64,000 nucleotides of DNA from Exiguobacterium sp. TNDT2 (GTDB taxonomy: Bacteria > Bacillota > Bacilli > Exiguobacteriales > Exiguobacteriaceae). Below are positions 1 through 8,686 of this stretch, in pieces. Within the stretch, counting starts at the first letter, position 1. Every line of letters starts with the position of its first letter. A program made the translations under genes and the position numbers. The DNA lies in the NCBI RefSeq assembly GCF_003331145.1, contig NZ_QLVE01000023.1, forward strand, positions 34,545 through 98,544, in the 5' to 3' direction. Under the pieces are notes generated by a model. That model was not told the DNA's origin. It saw only the letters and a list, made by a program, of their open reading frames with translations, and searched no databases.

Positions 1-75
1 GACGACAAAAACGGCAAACGTGCGCAAGCCGTCAAGGCCTGGCATATACGTCGCCTTCTGGTGCAAGGGATTCAT
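1..75 (-). CDS. Acyltransferase 3 family protein (OafA/YrhL-like), N-terminal fragment
   Basis: Only the first 25 codons lie in the window; the gene runs off the left edge. The reverse-strand reading begins MNPLHQKATYMPGLDGLRTF and continues AVFVV, which contains the GLDGLRxxAV motif at the start of membrane acyltransferase 3 proteins (O-acetyltransferases of cell-wall or surface polysaccharides). The ATG at 75-73 is preceded by a GGAAGTGG ribosome binding site. The first transmembrane helix starts just after the motif. The family call rests on this short motif only; the acceptor substrate cannot be told. Confidence 0.75.
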   Translation of the reverse strand, partial: MNPLHQKATYMPGLDGLRTFAVFVV

Positions 76-215
76 GCCCCCCACTTCCTTTCTTCAATCC
101 GTATCTCACGTTTCCCTTTTTTGTAAGGAATATATCCTTTAGTATAGCGAGCGACGGACTGGAAAAAGTTTCAAATGATTAACATTTGGTTTAGAGGAGT
201 GGCTGAAAACAGGAA

Positions 216-240
216 CAAAAAAAGGGACACGAGGTCCCTT
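216..240 (-). terminator. Rho-independent terminator of chrA
   Basis: On the reverse strand AAGGGAC pairs with GTCCCTT around a five-base loop and is followed by a run of seven T. It sits directly after the chrA stop codon. Confidence 0.8.
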
Positions 241-246
241 GTAAAT

Positions 247-1431
247 TTACAACATACCAATTACCATCCCACCGATGACCCCGACGATGACGAGCGCCCA
301 AGGCGGCATCTTCCAATACGCGATCATGGCGAACAAGAAAGCAGCGAAGACGAAGTCGACCGCACCGTTCACCGTGCTCGTGAAGATCGGCTGATAGAAC
401 GCGGCGATCAAAATTCCGACGACGGCAGCGTTGACACCGATGAGCGCGCCCGCGACTTTCGGGTTGCGACGGAGTGCATCCCAAAACGGCAAGGCACCGA
501 GAATCAACAGGAACGCCGGCAAGAAGATGGCGACCGTGGCGAGCAGTCCGCCCGGAACGCCATTGATGACGGTCCCGAGGTACGACGCGAACGTGAAGAG
601 CGGGCCAGGTACGGCTTGGGCGGCCCCATAACCGGCAAGGAACGCCTCTTCACTCAGGAAACCGGCCGGGACGAGTTCGCGCTCAAGGAGCGGCAAAACG
701 ACATGGCCGCCGCCGAAGACGAGGGCCCCGGCGCGATAGAAACTGTCAAACATGGCGACCGATTGACTCTCGATCGTCTCCCGTAAAATCGGCAAGATGA
801 CGAGAAGCGCACCGAACAGGCCGAGTAGTGTGGCCCCAAGTCGTTTTGACAGCGGGAATGAGGCCGATTTGACGTCGAGATTCTGCGGTTTGAACAGCAG
901 GAATCCAGCAAGTCCTGCGAGCAAGATGACGAGCACTTGGCTATACGTCGTCTGCCACAACAGCACTCCGGCGAGTGCGAAGAACGCAATCGTTCGTGTC
1001 TTCGCGTCCGGCGTCAACTTACCGGCCATCCCGAGAATAGCATGGGCGACGATGGCGACGGCGACGATTTTCAAGCCATAGAGCCAACCGGCGTCCGAGA
1101 CATCGAGGCCTGAAACGAATAGGGCGAATAAGATGAGGGCGATGACAGACGGGGATGTAAACCCGATGAACGAAGTGATTCCGCCGAGAATGCCACCGCG
1201 GACGATGCCGATGCCAATCCCGACCTGACTACTTGCCGGACCGGGCAAGAATTGACAAAGGGCGACGAGGTCGGCATACGCACGCTCGTCCATCCATTTA
1301 CGGCGACGCACATATTCCTCGTGGAAATACCCGAGGTGGGCGACCGGACCGCCGAACGAGGTCAGGCCGAGCCGGGTCGATACGAATAAAATCTCAAGTA
1401 ACGTCTTGAACGTTACGCGTTGTTTAGCCAT
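247..1431 (-). CDS. chrA: Chromate transporter ChrA
   Basis: Long-chain (two-domain) CHR-family membrane protein of about 394 residues, expected to export chromate from the cytoplasm. The diagnostic motifs are visible near the N-terminus: FGGPVAHLGYF and LCQFLPGPASSQ, with a second GGGHVVLP/GPLFTF copy in the C-terminal half, as expected for duplicated CHR domains. Many hydrophobic helices follow. An in-frame GTG lies at 1440, but AAGGAG at 1446-1441 is spaced eight bases from the ATG at 1431, so that ATG is preferred. The upstream padR stop codon lies within this ribosome binding site region, so the two genes are translationally close and form an operon. In Bacillus a PadR-type gene (chrI) precedes chrA in the same way. 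Confidence 0.93.
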   Translation of the reverse strand: MAKQRVTFKTLLEILFVSTRLGLTSFGGPVAHLGYFHEEYVRRRKWMDERAYADLVALCQFLPGPASSQVGIGIGIVRGGILGGITSFIGFTSPSVIALILFALFVSGLDVSDAGWLYGLKIVAVAIVAHAILGMAGKLTPDAKTRTIAFFALAGVLLWQTTYSQVLVILLAGLAGFLLFKPQNLDVKSASFPLSKRLGATLLGLFGALLVILPILRETIESQSVAMFDSFYRAGALVFGGGHVVLPLLERELVPAGFLSEEAFLAGYGAAQAVPGPLFTFASYLGTVINGVPGGLLATVAIFLPAFLLILGALPFWDALRRNPKVAGALIGVNAAVVGILIAAFYQPIFTSTVNGAVDFVFAAFLFAMIAYWKMPPWALVIVGVIGGMVIGML

Positions 1432-1436
1432 GTGCT

Positions 1437-1745
1437 TCACTCCTTGATCTCTTTGAATAACTCATATGCTTTTTGACGGGCTTCTGCCAAGACGACGAGG
1501 CCTTTTTCGGTCGTCGTGTAATTCTTCCGGATATGACCGTCGACGAGCACGTTCGTCCGGACGAGCAGACCATCTTGCTCCATCGTGTGTAAAATCGGAT
1601 AGAGCGTACCGGCGCTGATCGAATAGCCATGCTCCTGTAGCTCCTCGACCATCCACGCCCCGTACACCGGGTGCTCGGACGCATGGTGCAAGATATGGAT
1701 CTGGATGAAGCCGAGAAATAGTTTCCGCAGGACGCGGTCTTCCAC
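1437..1745 (-). CDS. PadR family transcriptional regulator (ChrI-like)
   Basis: Small winged-helix regulator of about 102-105 residues. The PadR N-terminal fold is recognisable from VYGAWMVEEL, SISAGTLYPILHTMEQDGLL and the wing NYTTTEKG. It lies immediately upstream of chrA and overlaps its ribosome binding site, so it most likely represses the padR-chrA operon and is released by chromate, as reported for ChrI of Bacillus cereus; this role is inferred from context. AAGGAGG is eight bases from GTG 1745 but only two from ATG 1751, so the GTG start is preferred. A perfect palindrome and a 13-bp tandem repeat lie upstream and may be its operator. Confidence 0.85.
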   Translation of the reverse strand: MEDRVLRKLFLGFIQIHILHHASEHPVYGAWMVEELQEHGYSISAGTLYPILHTMEQDGLLVRTNVLVDGHIRKNYTTTEKGLVVLAEARQKAYELFKEIKE

Positions 1746-1763
1746 GTTCATCACCTCCTTGGA

Positions 1764-1873
1764 ATCGGTTTTCGATATCGGTTTTCGTAATCATGCTAAC
1801 AATTCTTAAAAGCATATGCAACCCGTGACGTGTCTTTTACAAAAACTCAATGTGCGCACATTGCCAAGAATTG
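1764..1873. promoter_or_regulatory. Divergent control region with palindromic operator candidates
   Basis: This gap separates divergent padR-chrA and the GGDEF/HD-GYP gene. It holds a perfect 16-bp palindrome CAATGTGCGCACATTG at 1848-1863, a separated inverted pair CAATTCTT (1800-1807) and AAGAATTG (1866-1873), and a direct repeat of ATCGGTTTTCG at 1764-1774 and 1777-1787. PadR proteins bind palindromes of this size, so the 16-bp element is the best operator candidate. No convincing -35/-10 pair could be assigned. Confidence 0.5.
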
Positions 1874-1946
1874 ATGCGGAAAATATAGGGAATTTATAAA
1901 AAATGAGGTAAACTGAAACGTAAAAGGAAACAGAGGAGGAACCGAC

Positions 1947-4634
1947 GTGGCAGACTTAGACCAGACAAAGCTTCAATCCTTGTTGCGCCATATGCCCCAA
2001 GGCTACGTCGAATTTAAAGTGCTCTACGACGAGGCGGGGGAGCCCGTCGATTATGAGTTCCATGCGGTGAACGAGGCGTTCGAACGCATCATGAAAGCGA
2101 AGCGTGAACATTTTCTTGGGGGACGCATCACGGACAAGTTAAAAGACTTTGAATATAGCGAACAGGAATGGATCGTCCAGGTCGCCCGTACCGTCGAGAG
2201 CGGGGAAGCCATCACGTTCGAACATTTCTCACGTCGGAACAAGGCCTGGTACGAGCTGTCCGTCTTCAGTGAACGACCGGGTTACGTGTCGACGATGTTC
2301 CATGACATCACACCGTACGTCCAAGAGAACAATGCATTGAAACAACTCGTCAACGTGTCGCATAGTTTTATTACGACCGGACGTGAACTGTTGATGAATC
2401 AACAGTTTCTCGACCAAATCCGTGGTTTCACCGGTGCCAAAGCCGTTGCGCTCAGTTTAGTCGAAGAAGACAAGAAGACGTATTCGACCGTGGCGTTCTC
2501 AGGCATCGACGAACTGCTTGAACGCAGTCTCGATGTCCTCGGATTCCATCCGGTCGGTCGCAAATGGCCGATGAGCCCAAAGCGATCGAAATTACTGGAA
2601 GCCCCGAGCCCAATCGTGTTCGATGACATTTACCCGCTCGTCGACGGGGTGTTGCCGAAGCGGCTAATCAAAAAAAATATATTGCGGATCTTCAACCTTG
2701 GTCAAATCGTCTTGTTCAAAATTGAGAAAGATGGCGTCTTTTATGGCGATTTGACGATTATCATGGAAGGGAAGAAGCAAGCAAACCGCCTCGGTCTCGT
2801 TGAATTGTATATCGTCCATATCCTTGAACAAATGACGAAAGCGAACCGGCAAATCGGTGACACGAAAGAATCGATGTTCGAAGGGTTTGCGACGGTCGAT
2901 TTAGAGTGCATCATGTCCCTCTCAAAACGTGAGATTTTTCATTTGAACGAGGCGTGGGAACGCGTGCTCGGATTCCCGCTCGAAGAACTCGAGAACATGA
3001 ACATCACAAGTCTCGTCCATCCCGATGACGTCGAGAAGACGACTGAAGCGTTCATGTTGCTCGAGAATGGGCACGATATCTTTCGTTTCGTCAACCGGTA
3101 CCGGACGATCGACGGAGACTATCGCTCAATCGAGTGGCACTCAAAAGCGCAAGGCAACTATATTTATGCGGTCGCCAAAGATGTGACCGAACGGGTCCAA
3201 CTCGAAGAAGAACTCGCCGAGCGGGACCGGTTGCTCACGAAACTATCGGATCAAGTACCCGGTGCCATCTATCAGTTCGAGCGCCGTCCGGACGGTAGCT
3301 TCCGGTTTCCATTTTATAGCCGAGGGTTTGAAGAGTTGACGGGGATCACGTTCGAGGAGATGAAACAAGATTCGACGCTCGTCTTCACGAAAATTCATCC
3401 GGAGGACTATCCGAACGTGATGGCAAGTATCGAGACGTCATATGAGAACCTGACGATTTGGGATGCGGAGTTCCGCGTCGTAATGCCGGACGGGCGGACG
3501 GCATGGATGTTAGGCTCGTCCCGTCCAGAGAAACTCGGGGAAGGACATGTGCTCTGGCACGGTTATATCGGTGACGTGACCGAGAAGAAAAAGTATGAGA
3601 TGGAAATCGAATACTTAAGTTACCATGACCAGTTGACGGGCATGAAGAATCGTCGCTATTTCGATGAAGCGCTCATCACCTATGACGAGCCCTCCTATTA
3701 TCCGCTCGCCTTGATTGTCGTCGACGTCAACGGATTGAAGCTGACGAACGATGCGTTCGGTCACCTTGTCGGGGACCGCTTATTGATCGAGGCGACGATG
3801 ACGCTCAAACGAGAGATTCGCGGGAAGGACACGGTCGCCCGCATCGGTGGGGATGAATTTGTCATCATCATGCCGAACACGGAACTTGAAGAGGCGAAGC
3901 GCTTGTCCGATCACTTGAGCCAACTGTTCCTCGCCAAATCGATTGAAGGATTGCCAATCTCGGCGTCGTTCGGTGAAGCCGTGAAAGAGGATGACTCGCT
4001 GTCAATCATGGAAGTGTTCAACTTGGCCGAGGACCGGATGTATCATCATAAAGTGTCCGAGAAACAGAGCCGGCGCCACCATTCGATTCAGCTCATCATG
4101 CGGACGCTCTACGAGAAGATCCCGCGTGAGGAAGCGCACTCGCAACGAGTCGCCGAACTATCGCGACAACTCGGACAGGCGATGAACTTGACGAGCGCCG
4201 ACGTGAACGAACTCGTCACGGCCGCGACACTGCATGATATCGGCAAGGTCGCGATCAGCAACGATATTTTAGACAAGACCGAGGCGTTGACCGAGTCCGA
4301 ATGGCGTGAAATCAAACGTCATCCCGAAGTGAGCTACAACATCTTGAGCACGGTGCCGGAGTACGGGCCGCTATCCGAAATCGTGCTCGCCCATCATGAA
4401 CGATGGGACGGAAACGGCTATCCGAAAGGGGTGAGCGGCGAGCAAATCCCGCTCGCGTCTCGCATCATCTCGATTGCGGACACGTTCGACGTCATGATGA
4501 CGGGACGTCCTTACCGAGAGGCGAAGACACTTGACGAGGCGCTCGCCGTCATCGCCGAAGAGGCGGGCCGTCAGTTCGACCCCGAACTCGTCGACGTGTT
4601 CTTCGAGAAGGTCGTACCCACCTTGCAACGTTAA
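1947..4634 (+). CDS. Multi-PAS diguanylate cyclase / HD-GYP phosphodiesterase
   Basis: Cytoplasmic 895-residue c-di-GMP enzyme with no clear transmembrane segments. Order: PAS-like domain (about 5-125), a middle sensor-like region (about 130-290), two PAS domains (about 310-425 and 430-555), GGDEF (about 560-720) and HD-GYP (about 735-890). The GGDEF signature is intact (RIGGDEF, near residue 635) and an RGKD inhibitory I-site lies five residues before it. The HD-GYP half keeps HDIGK near 762 and HHERWDGNGYP near 820. It may therefore both make and degrade c-di-GMP, balanced by PAS signals; which activity dominates is unknown. The GTG start is set by GAGGAGGA six bases upstream. It is a single gene with a strong terminator behind it. 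Confidence 0.93.
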   Translation: MADLDQTKLQSLLRHMPQGYVEFKVLYDEAGEPVDYEFHAVNEAFERIMKAKREHFLGGRITDKLKDFEYSEQEWIVQVARTVESGEAITFEHFSRRNKAWYELSVFSERPGYVSTMFHDITPYVQENNALKQLVNVSHSFITTGRELLMNQQFLDQIRGFTGAKAVALSLVEEDKKTYSTVAFSGIDELLERSLDVLGFHPVGRKWPMSPKRSKLLEAPSPIVFDDIYPLVDGVLPKRLIKKNILRIFNLGQIVLFKIEKDGVFYGDLTIIMEGKKQANRLGLVELYIVHILEQMTKANRQIGDTKESMFEGFATVDLECIMSLSKREIFHLNEAWERVLGFPLEELENMNITSLVHPDDVEKTTEAFMLLENGHDIFRFVNRYRTIDGDYRSIEWHSKAQGNYIYAVAKDVTERVQLEEELAERDRLLTKLSDQVPGAIYQFERRPDGSFRFPFYSRGFEELTGITFEEMKQDSTLVFTKIHPEDYPNVMASIETSYENLTIWDAEFRVVMPDGRTAWMLGSSRPEKLGEGHVLWHGYIGDVTEKKKYEMEIEYLSYHDQLTGMKNRRYFDEALITYDEPSYYPLALIVVDVNGLKLTNDAFGHLVGDRLLIEATMTLKREIRGKDTVARIGGDEFVIIMPNTELEEAKRLSDHLSQLFLAKSIEGLPISASFGEAVKEDDSLSIMEVFNLAEDRMYHHKVSEKQSRRHHSIQLIMRTLYEKIPREEAHSQRVAELSRQLGQAMNLTSADVNELVTAATLHDIGKVAISNDILDKTEALTESEWREIKRHPEVSYNILSTVPEYGPLSEIVLAHHERWDGNGYPKGVSGEQIPLASRIISIADTFDVMMTGRPYREAKTLDEALAVIAEEAGRQFDPELVDVFFEKVVPTLQR

Positions 4635-4647
4635 TCGAATCAAACGA

Positions 4648-4676
4648 AAAAGGGGAGCCATCGCGGCTCCCCTTTT
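4648..4676. terminator. Bidirectional terminator
   Basis: AAAAGGGGAGCC pairs with GGCTCCCCTTTT around a five-base loop. The flanking A and T runs allow it to serve the GGDEF/HD-GYP gene on + and the ABC permease on -. Confidence 0.85.
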
Positions 4677-5776
4677 CACGTGAGGAGACGTTTCTTCAGC
4701 GTCCAGGCGCTAATAAGGAAGACGGCGAGCGCCATCCCGAGCAGGATGAGGACGGACTGCATCGGGGAGCGTCCCTCATACATTCGGGCGACCCCGTAAT
4801 TGAACCAATACGTCGGCAAAAAGCGACCGACGACTTGGAGCGTATCAGGTAGCCAGGTCAGACTGATGAAGGCACCGCCGGTAATGGCCGCCGCCATCGT
4901 CACGGACGTCTGCCAAATGTTCGCTTTCTCCCGGTTCGTCGCGAGGATGGCGATGAGCGACCCGATGGCGAGGCAGACGAATAAATAGGCGACGAACAAC
5001 AGCATGAGAACGGGCAGGTGGGTGAGAATATCCTGGCGGTAGAGGACGGCGCTGAAGGCAAGCAGCATGAGCACGTAAAGTAGCCCGACCGCGCAGAACG
5101 AGACGAACAACGAGCCGATGTAACGCCGGGGCGTGACCGGGGCGGCGAACAGGCGGGAATAGATTTTCTCGTCCCGGTCGTCGGAGACGAACAACGGGAT
5201 GAACTGGAGAAACGCCGACATCATGACGAACGACAGGAGACCAAGGAACGCCTGCGTCCGCTCCGTCGTCGCCACGCTCTGTTGGAACGGCTCACTCGAG
5301 AGCGTATAGCCGGTCTCGGTCTCGCGTTCGGCGAGTTCGGTGAAACGCTCTTCGTCAAACTCACTTGCGATCAGTAGCTGTCGCTCACGGGACAGGTGTG
5401 AGTTGAGCGCTTGTTCGATCAAGGCGGCGTCACTTCCTTCGGTGGCGCTGAACGATAACCGCGGTGATTCACCATTCAAGAGCGCCTCGGAGAATCCGTC
5501 CGGAATCACTAAGACGATATCTTGTCCTTGTAACAACGCCTCGTCGGTCTCATCTGTCTCAAGTGGTGTCACCGAACCGAACCGTCCCGCCTCTTCAATC
5601 ACACGACCGGCGAGCGTCCCGCCGTCGCGGTCGAGGATGCCGATCGAGGCGTTCAAGGCGGATGTCGAGCTGAGGAACGATAAAATCAAGGCGAAACCGA
5701 AGACGGAGACGAACGTGAACACCCACAATCCTTTTTTTCGAAGCATGCGCTTGGCGACATGTCTAAATAGCACCAC
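4676..5776 (-). CDS. ABC-2 type transporter permease (second permease)
   Basis: About 366 residues with one N-terminal membrane helix (GLWVFTFVSVFGFALILSF), a long extracytoplasmic region, then five or so C-terminal helices: the layout of ABC-2 drug or peptide exporters of the YhaP/YhgE kind. It overlaps the end of the upstream permease by 14 bases and starts at GTG 5776 (a second GTG follows), with AAGGGG nine bases before. It forms a unit with the upstream permease and ATPase. Because the ATPase is frameshifted, this permease may have no working motor. Substrate unknown. Confidence 0.85.
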   Translation of the reverse strand: MVLFRHVAKRMLRKKGLWVFTFVSVFGFALILSFLSSTSALNASIGILDRDGGTLAGRVIEEAGRFGSVTPLETDETDEALLQGQDIVLVIPDGFSEALLNGESPRLSFSATEGSDAALIEQALNSHLSRERQLLIASEFDEERFTELAERETETGYTLSSEPFQQSVATTERTQAFLGLLSFVMMSAFLQFIPLFVSDDRDEKIYSRLFAAPVTPRRYIGSLFVSFCAVGLLYVLMLLAFSAVLYRQDILTHLPVLMLLFVAYLFVCLAIGSLIAILATNREKANIWQTSVTMAAAITGGAFISLTWLPDTLQVVGRFLPTYWFNYGVARMYEGRSPMQSVLILLGMALAVFLISAWTLKKRLLT

Positions 5777-6902
5777 GGCGGTTCACCCCTTTCCAAAGCA
5801 ATAAACTGAGGACGGCGAACACGAACAGATGCACGGCGAGCCAACCGAGGCTCTGCCAAAAGACGGCGGTATCTCCACCGCGCAGAAGCACCTGGAGCAT
5901 GCCTTCCCGCATGAAAATCGGCATGAAGACGTACTGGGCCCACGGCGCGACACTCAGCGTCACTTGATCGAAACCGGGGACATAGCCGCCGGAGAGGATC
6001 ATGATGATGGCGACGAACCCGTTGACGATGGCGTCTTTCGTCGCGCGCGAGAGACGGGGCAGGCTCGACACGAAAAAGCCGAAGGCGGTGCCGTAAAGCG
6101 CGAGGGCGAGCCAAGAGACGAACAACAGACCGAAGTGAACGTAGTCGAGTGAGAAGCTCCGATACACGAAGTGGCTGAACCAGAACACGAGCACGAGTTG
6201 CAGGAAGATGAGAGTGTATCGGCTGAGACTTCGGGCCAGGCGATACTCGATCCGGTTGACCGGGGCTGCTTGGATGCGGAGATAGCTCCCCGTCATCGGC
6301 TGCTCCTCGCTGAGCATGCCGGTAATGTAGAACGCACCGAACAGTGCCGTCATGATGGAAATCGTGACGGTGAAGTATTCGAGTGACGTCGGGGTCCGAC
6401 CGGACAAATCGACGCTCTCGCTGTCGATGAACGTCTCAGGCGTAAACGGGGCGGAGACGCCTGCTTCGGCGAGCATAATTTGCTGATTGGCGACGTCCGT
6501 GTACTGCCGGAGGATGGCCTCGATGACGTCGAATTCGATTGTCGACGGTTCCTCGTATAGCAGACGGACGTCGGGACCGTCCAAATGAAGGATGACATCG
6601 GCGTCGCCATCGTTCACGCCCGTCTCGGCAGCGGCGATACTATCGTACGGGACGAGATGGATGAATGTTTGAATGTCGTCATCGGCGAGGAACGTTTCGA
6701 GCGGCACCCGATAATTATCCGTCGACTGTTCGACGTAGGCGACGTCCGTGACCGGGAGCGAGAAGTTGCTATTGAAGACGGCCGACAGCATCGTCCCAAG
6801 TCCGAAGATGAGAATGATCGGGAAGATGAGCATCCAAAAGATGGTCGAGCGGTCGCGCAGTTGCTGTTTGACATCGTATTTGATGAACGTCCATAGTCTC
6901 AT
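5763..6902 (-). CDS. ABC-2 type transporter permease (first permease)
   Basis: About 379 residues, same architecture as its neighbour: an N-terminal helix (TIFWMLIFPIILIFGLGTML), a large external domain and a C-terminal membrane block with SGGYVPGF. The ATG at 6902 is chosen over GTG 6911 because GAGGGAG lies eight bases before the ATG. It begins five bases after the ATPase stop codon, so the three genes are one operon (ATPase, permease, permease). Such paired permeases normally form a heterodimer. Substrate unknown. Confidence 0.86.
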   Translation of the reverse strand: MRLWTFIKYDVKQQLRDRSTIFWMLIFPIILIFGLGTMLSAVFNSNFSLPVTDVAYVEQSTDNYRVPLETFLADDDIQTFIHLVPYDSIAAAETGVNDGDADVILHLDGPDVRLLYEEPSTIEFDVIEAILRQYTDVANQQIMLAEAGVSAPFTPETFIDSESVDLSGRTPTSLEYFTVTISIMTALFGAFYITGMLSEEQPMTGSYLRIQAAPVNRIEYRLARSLSRYTLIFLQLVLVFWFSHFVYRSFSLDYVHFGLLFVSWLALALYGTAFGFFVSSLPRLSRATKDAIVNGFVAIIMILSGGYVPGFDQVTLSVAPWAQYVFMPIFMREGMLQVLLRGGDTAVFWQSLGWLAVHLFVFAVLSLLLWKGVNRRGAI

Positions 6903-6907
6903 CGCGC

Positions 6908-7845
6908 TCACTCCCTCAGCGTCTTGCCGGTCAAGGCCAGAAAGACGGTATTCAAGGACGGCCGGTCGACCGTGATCGAGGTGAAGCGGATCCGCTCGTC
7001 ATGGAGCACATCAAGGAGCGGGGCGAGCGGGGTGTCCTTCTCGAGCGACACGTCGAGGAACGGTTCCTCGTATTCGACTTTCTTTACCCGTTCGAGCGAT
7101 TCGAGCCGTTCGAGGAGGCCTGGGGTGAGGGGGTCTACTTTGATTCGGGCCGTCTCGAGCGTCATGACTTGGTCTTTCAGCTCGTCTTGTGTGCCCTCGG
7201 CAATAATCCGTCCTTCATCGACGATGGCGACACGGTCGCACAGCATCTCGACTTCTTCCATATAGTGGGACGTATAGATGATTGTCGCCCCGCGGCGGTT
7301 CAACTCGCGGATGTTCTCGAGGATGGTATTGCGGGACTGTGGGTCGATGGCGACGGTCGGCTCATCCATGAAGATGAGCTCCGGCTCATGGACGATGCCA
7401 CAGGCGATGTTGAGACGACGAATGAGCCCCCCGGACAGTTCCGGCGGACGTTTCTTTTGGTGCGGCGTGAGTTCGACGAAATCGAGGGCGGCCACGGTCT
7501 TTTGTTTCGCCTCGGCCGGTTTGAAGCCGTACAGTTCAGCGAAAAATTGAATGTTTTCAAAGACGGTCAGTTGATCTGATCGTACACGGAGACGTGTTGC
7601 GGGACGATGCCGACGCGCCGTTTGATCGTCCGTTCATCCTTTGGCATCGCGTGGTCGAAAATACGGATGGTGCCGCTGTCGGCCGGATATAGGTTCAGCA
7701 TGACGGAAATGGCGGTCGTCTTCCCGGCCCCGTTCGGACCGAGCAGGCCGAACAGCTCGCCGACCTCGACGTGAAGTGAAAAGTCGTTCAAGGCAATCGT
7801 CTCACCGAACCGTTTCGTGACGTGGTCGAGCGCGATGATGGACAC
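6908..7845 (-). pseudogene. ABC transporter ATP-binding protein, frameshifted by a 5-bp duplication
   Basis: Two reading frames together make one ABC ATPase. The first piece (7845-7567) holds the Walker A motif GPNGAGKTT and ends ...VYDQIN then TGA. The second piece begins in another frame with TVFENIQFFAELYGF and carries the signature LSGGLIRRLNIA, Walker B LIFMDEP and the H-loop TSHYMEE. At the junction the reverse strand reads GATCAGATCA (plus 7581-7572). Removing one GATCA restores VYDQLTVFEN, the expected family sequence. So the lesion is a 5-bp tandem duplication. GTG at 7845 has AAAGGAG ten bases upstream. Without frame correction the protein stops before Walker B and should be inactive. 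A sequencing or assembly error is possible but less usual for this kind of change. Confidence 0.88.
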
Positions 7846-7928
7846 GTGGACGCAACTCCTTTCAAATGAGGAACGTGAAAAAGCATACAAGGTTTTGTTC
7901 CCGTTTGCAGGAACTTCCGAACCAGATG

Positions 7929-7959
7929 CCGAATGAATTATAATAGTCGAATTATTCGG
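7929..7959 (+). promoter_or_regulatory. Possible promoter with flanking inverted repeat
   Basis: A consensus -10 TATAAT (7939-7944) lies between CCGAAT (7929-7934) and ATTCGG (7954-7959), about 50 bases upstream of the next gene. No good -35 is present, which would fit an activated or repressor-controlled promoter. Weak call. Confidence 0.35.
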
Positions 7960-7991
7960 ACAATTTATAGGGGTTGAAGTGAGGGATTGTG

Positions 7992-8390
7992 ATGAAAAAG
8001 TGGCAGTTCAATAAAGAAGAGTCGAGTGAGAAATTTCCGGACGAGATGGCGTGGGCATTGTTTTGTACGGTCGAGCCGAAACGGATGGACACGACACTCC
8101 CGTTCTATTACGACGAGTCGGTGTTCCGCTTCTCGAACGGGGCGGAATCGTTTTATTTCAAAGTCTCACCGAGTTATCACGAGTTCGAAGTGAACGTCAA
8201 AGATGCGGCGGGTGAGTTGCTATATTATCAGCTCCTCCGCACCGTCGGGAAAGTCGAGGTGCTCGAGGACCGGCGCGACCACGGTGAGCTGTTGATCGTC
8301 ATGAACGAGGACCGCAACCGAACGGTGACGACGATCGAGCTGACCGTTCGACCGCGTTTCCGGGTGCTCGTCAAAGAACATTATGTTTGA
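7992..8390 (+). CDS. Hypothetical protein, 132 residues
   Basis: Small soluble protein, no signal peptide or membrane helix. It starts MKKWQFNKEESSEKFPDEMA and is rich in beta-strand-like segments and charged residues, with no motif I recognise. ATG 7992 follows GAGGG six bases upstream; an in-frame GTG at 7989 is less well placed. It is monocistronic, divergent from the frameshifted ABC operon and upstream of a CsbD gene. Codon use and GC match the surrounding chromosome, so it looks like a real lineage gene of unknown function. Confidence 0.7.
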   Translation: MKKWQFNKEESSEKFPDEMAWALFCTVEPKRMDTTLPFYYDESVFRFSNGAESFYFKVSPSYHEFEVNVKDAAGELLYYQLLRTVGKVEVLEDRRDHGELLIVMNEDRNRTVTTIELTVRPRFRVLVKEHYV

Positions 8391-8409
8391 GTTTTCCTCA
8401 CAGTGGTAC
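8385..8409 (+). promoter_or_regulatory. Possible sigma-B type promoter of csbD-like gene
   Basis: GTTTGA (8385-8390) and TGGTAC (8404-8409) are 13 bases apart, resembling the sigma-B consensus GTTTAA-N12-14-GGGTAT with mismatches. CsbD genes are classic sigma-B targets in Bacillus, which supports the call, but the match is imperfect. Confidence 0.35.
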
Positions 8410-8445
8410 ATGAATTAGACATGATATCACGAGGAGGAGATTCAC

Positions 8446-8643
8446 ATGAAAGACGGACTCAACAAAAAAGTCGATGGCTTGATCGATAAAGCGGCAGGCA
8501 AAGCGAAAGAAGCGGTCGGCAATGCGTCGGACAATCGATCACTCAAACGTGAAGGTCAAAAAGACCAAGTGAAAGGGACGGCTAAAGACAAGATGGGCCA
8601 GGCTCAACAAGACCTTGAAAGCCTGAAAGACGAACGCCGCTAA
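8446..8643 (+). CDS. CsbD family stress protein
   Basis: 65 residues, highly charged and lysine rich, with the CsbD pattern: GKAKEAVGNASDNRSLKREG followed by QKDQVKGTAKDKMGQAQQDL. CsbD proteins are small general-stress proteins of unknown biochemical activity, in Bacillus induced through sigma-B. Strong ribosome binding site GAGGAGGAG upstream of ATG. Single gene closed by a strong terminator. Confidence 0.92.
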   Translation: MKDGLNKKVDGLIDKAAGKAKEAVGNASDNRSLKREGQKDQVKGTAKDKMGQAQQDLESLKDERR

Positions 8644-8651
8644 TAAAAACC

Positions 8652-8686
8652 GGGAAGTCGCGAATGATGCGACTTCCCATTTTTTC
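8652..8686. terminator. Bidirectional terminator after csbD-like gene
   Basis: GGGAAGTCGC (8652-8661) pairs perfectly with GCGACTTCCC (8669-8678), followed by six T. On the other strand it serves the convergent CAP-domain gene, where the T tract is shorter. Confidence 0.85.

Noticed and set aside
175..786. Forward open frame opposite the end of chrA
   Set aside because: Highly charged, repetitive translation overlapping the chrA terminator and coding region; chrA motifs support the other strand.
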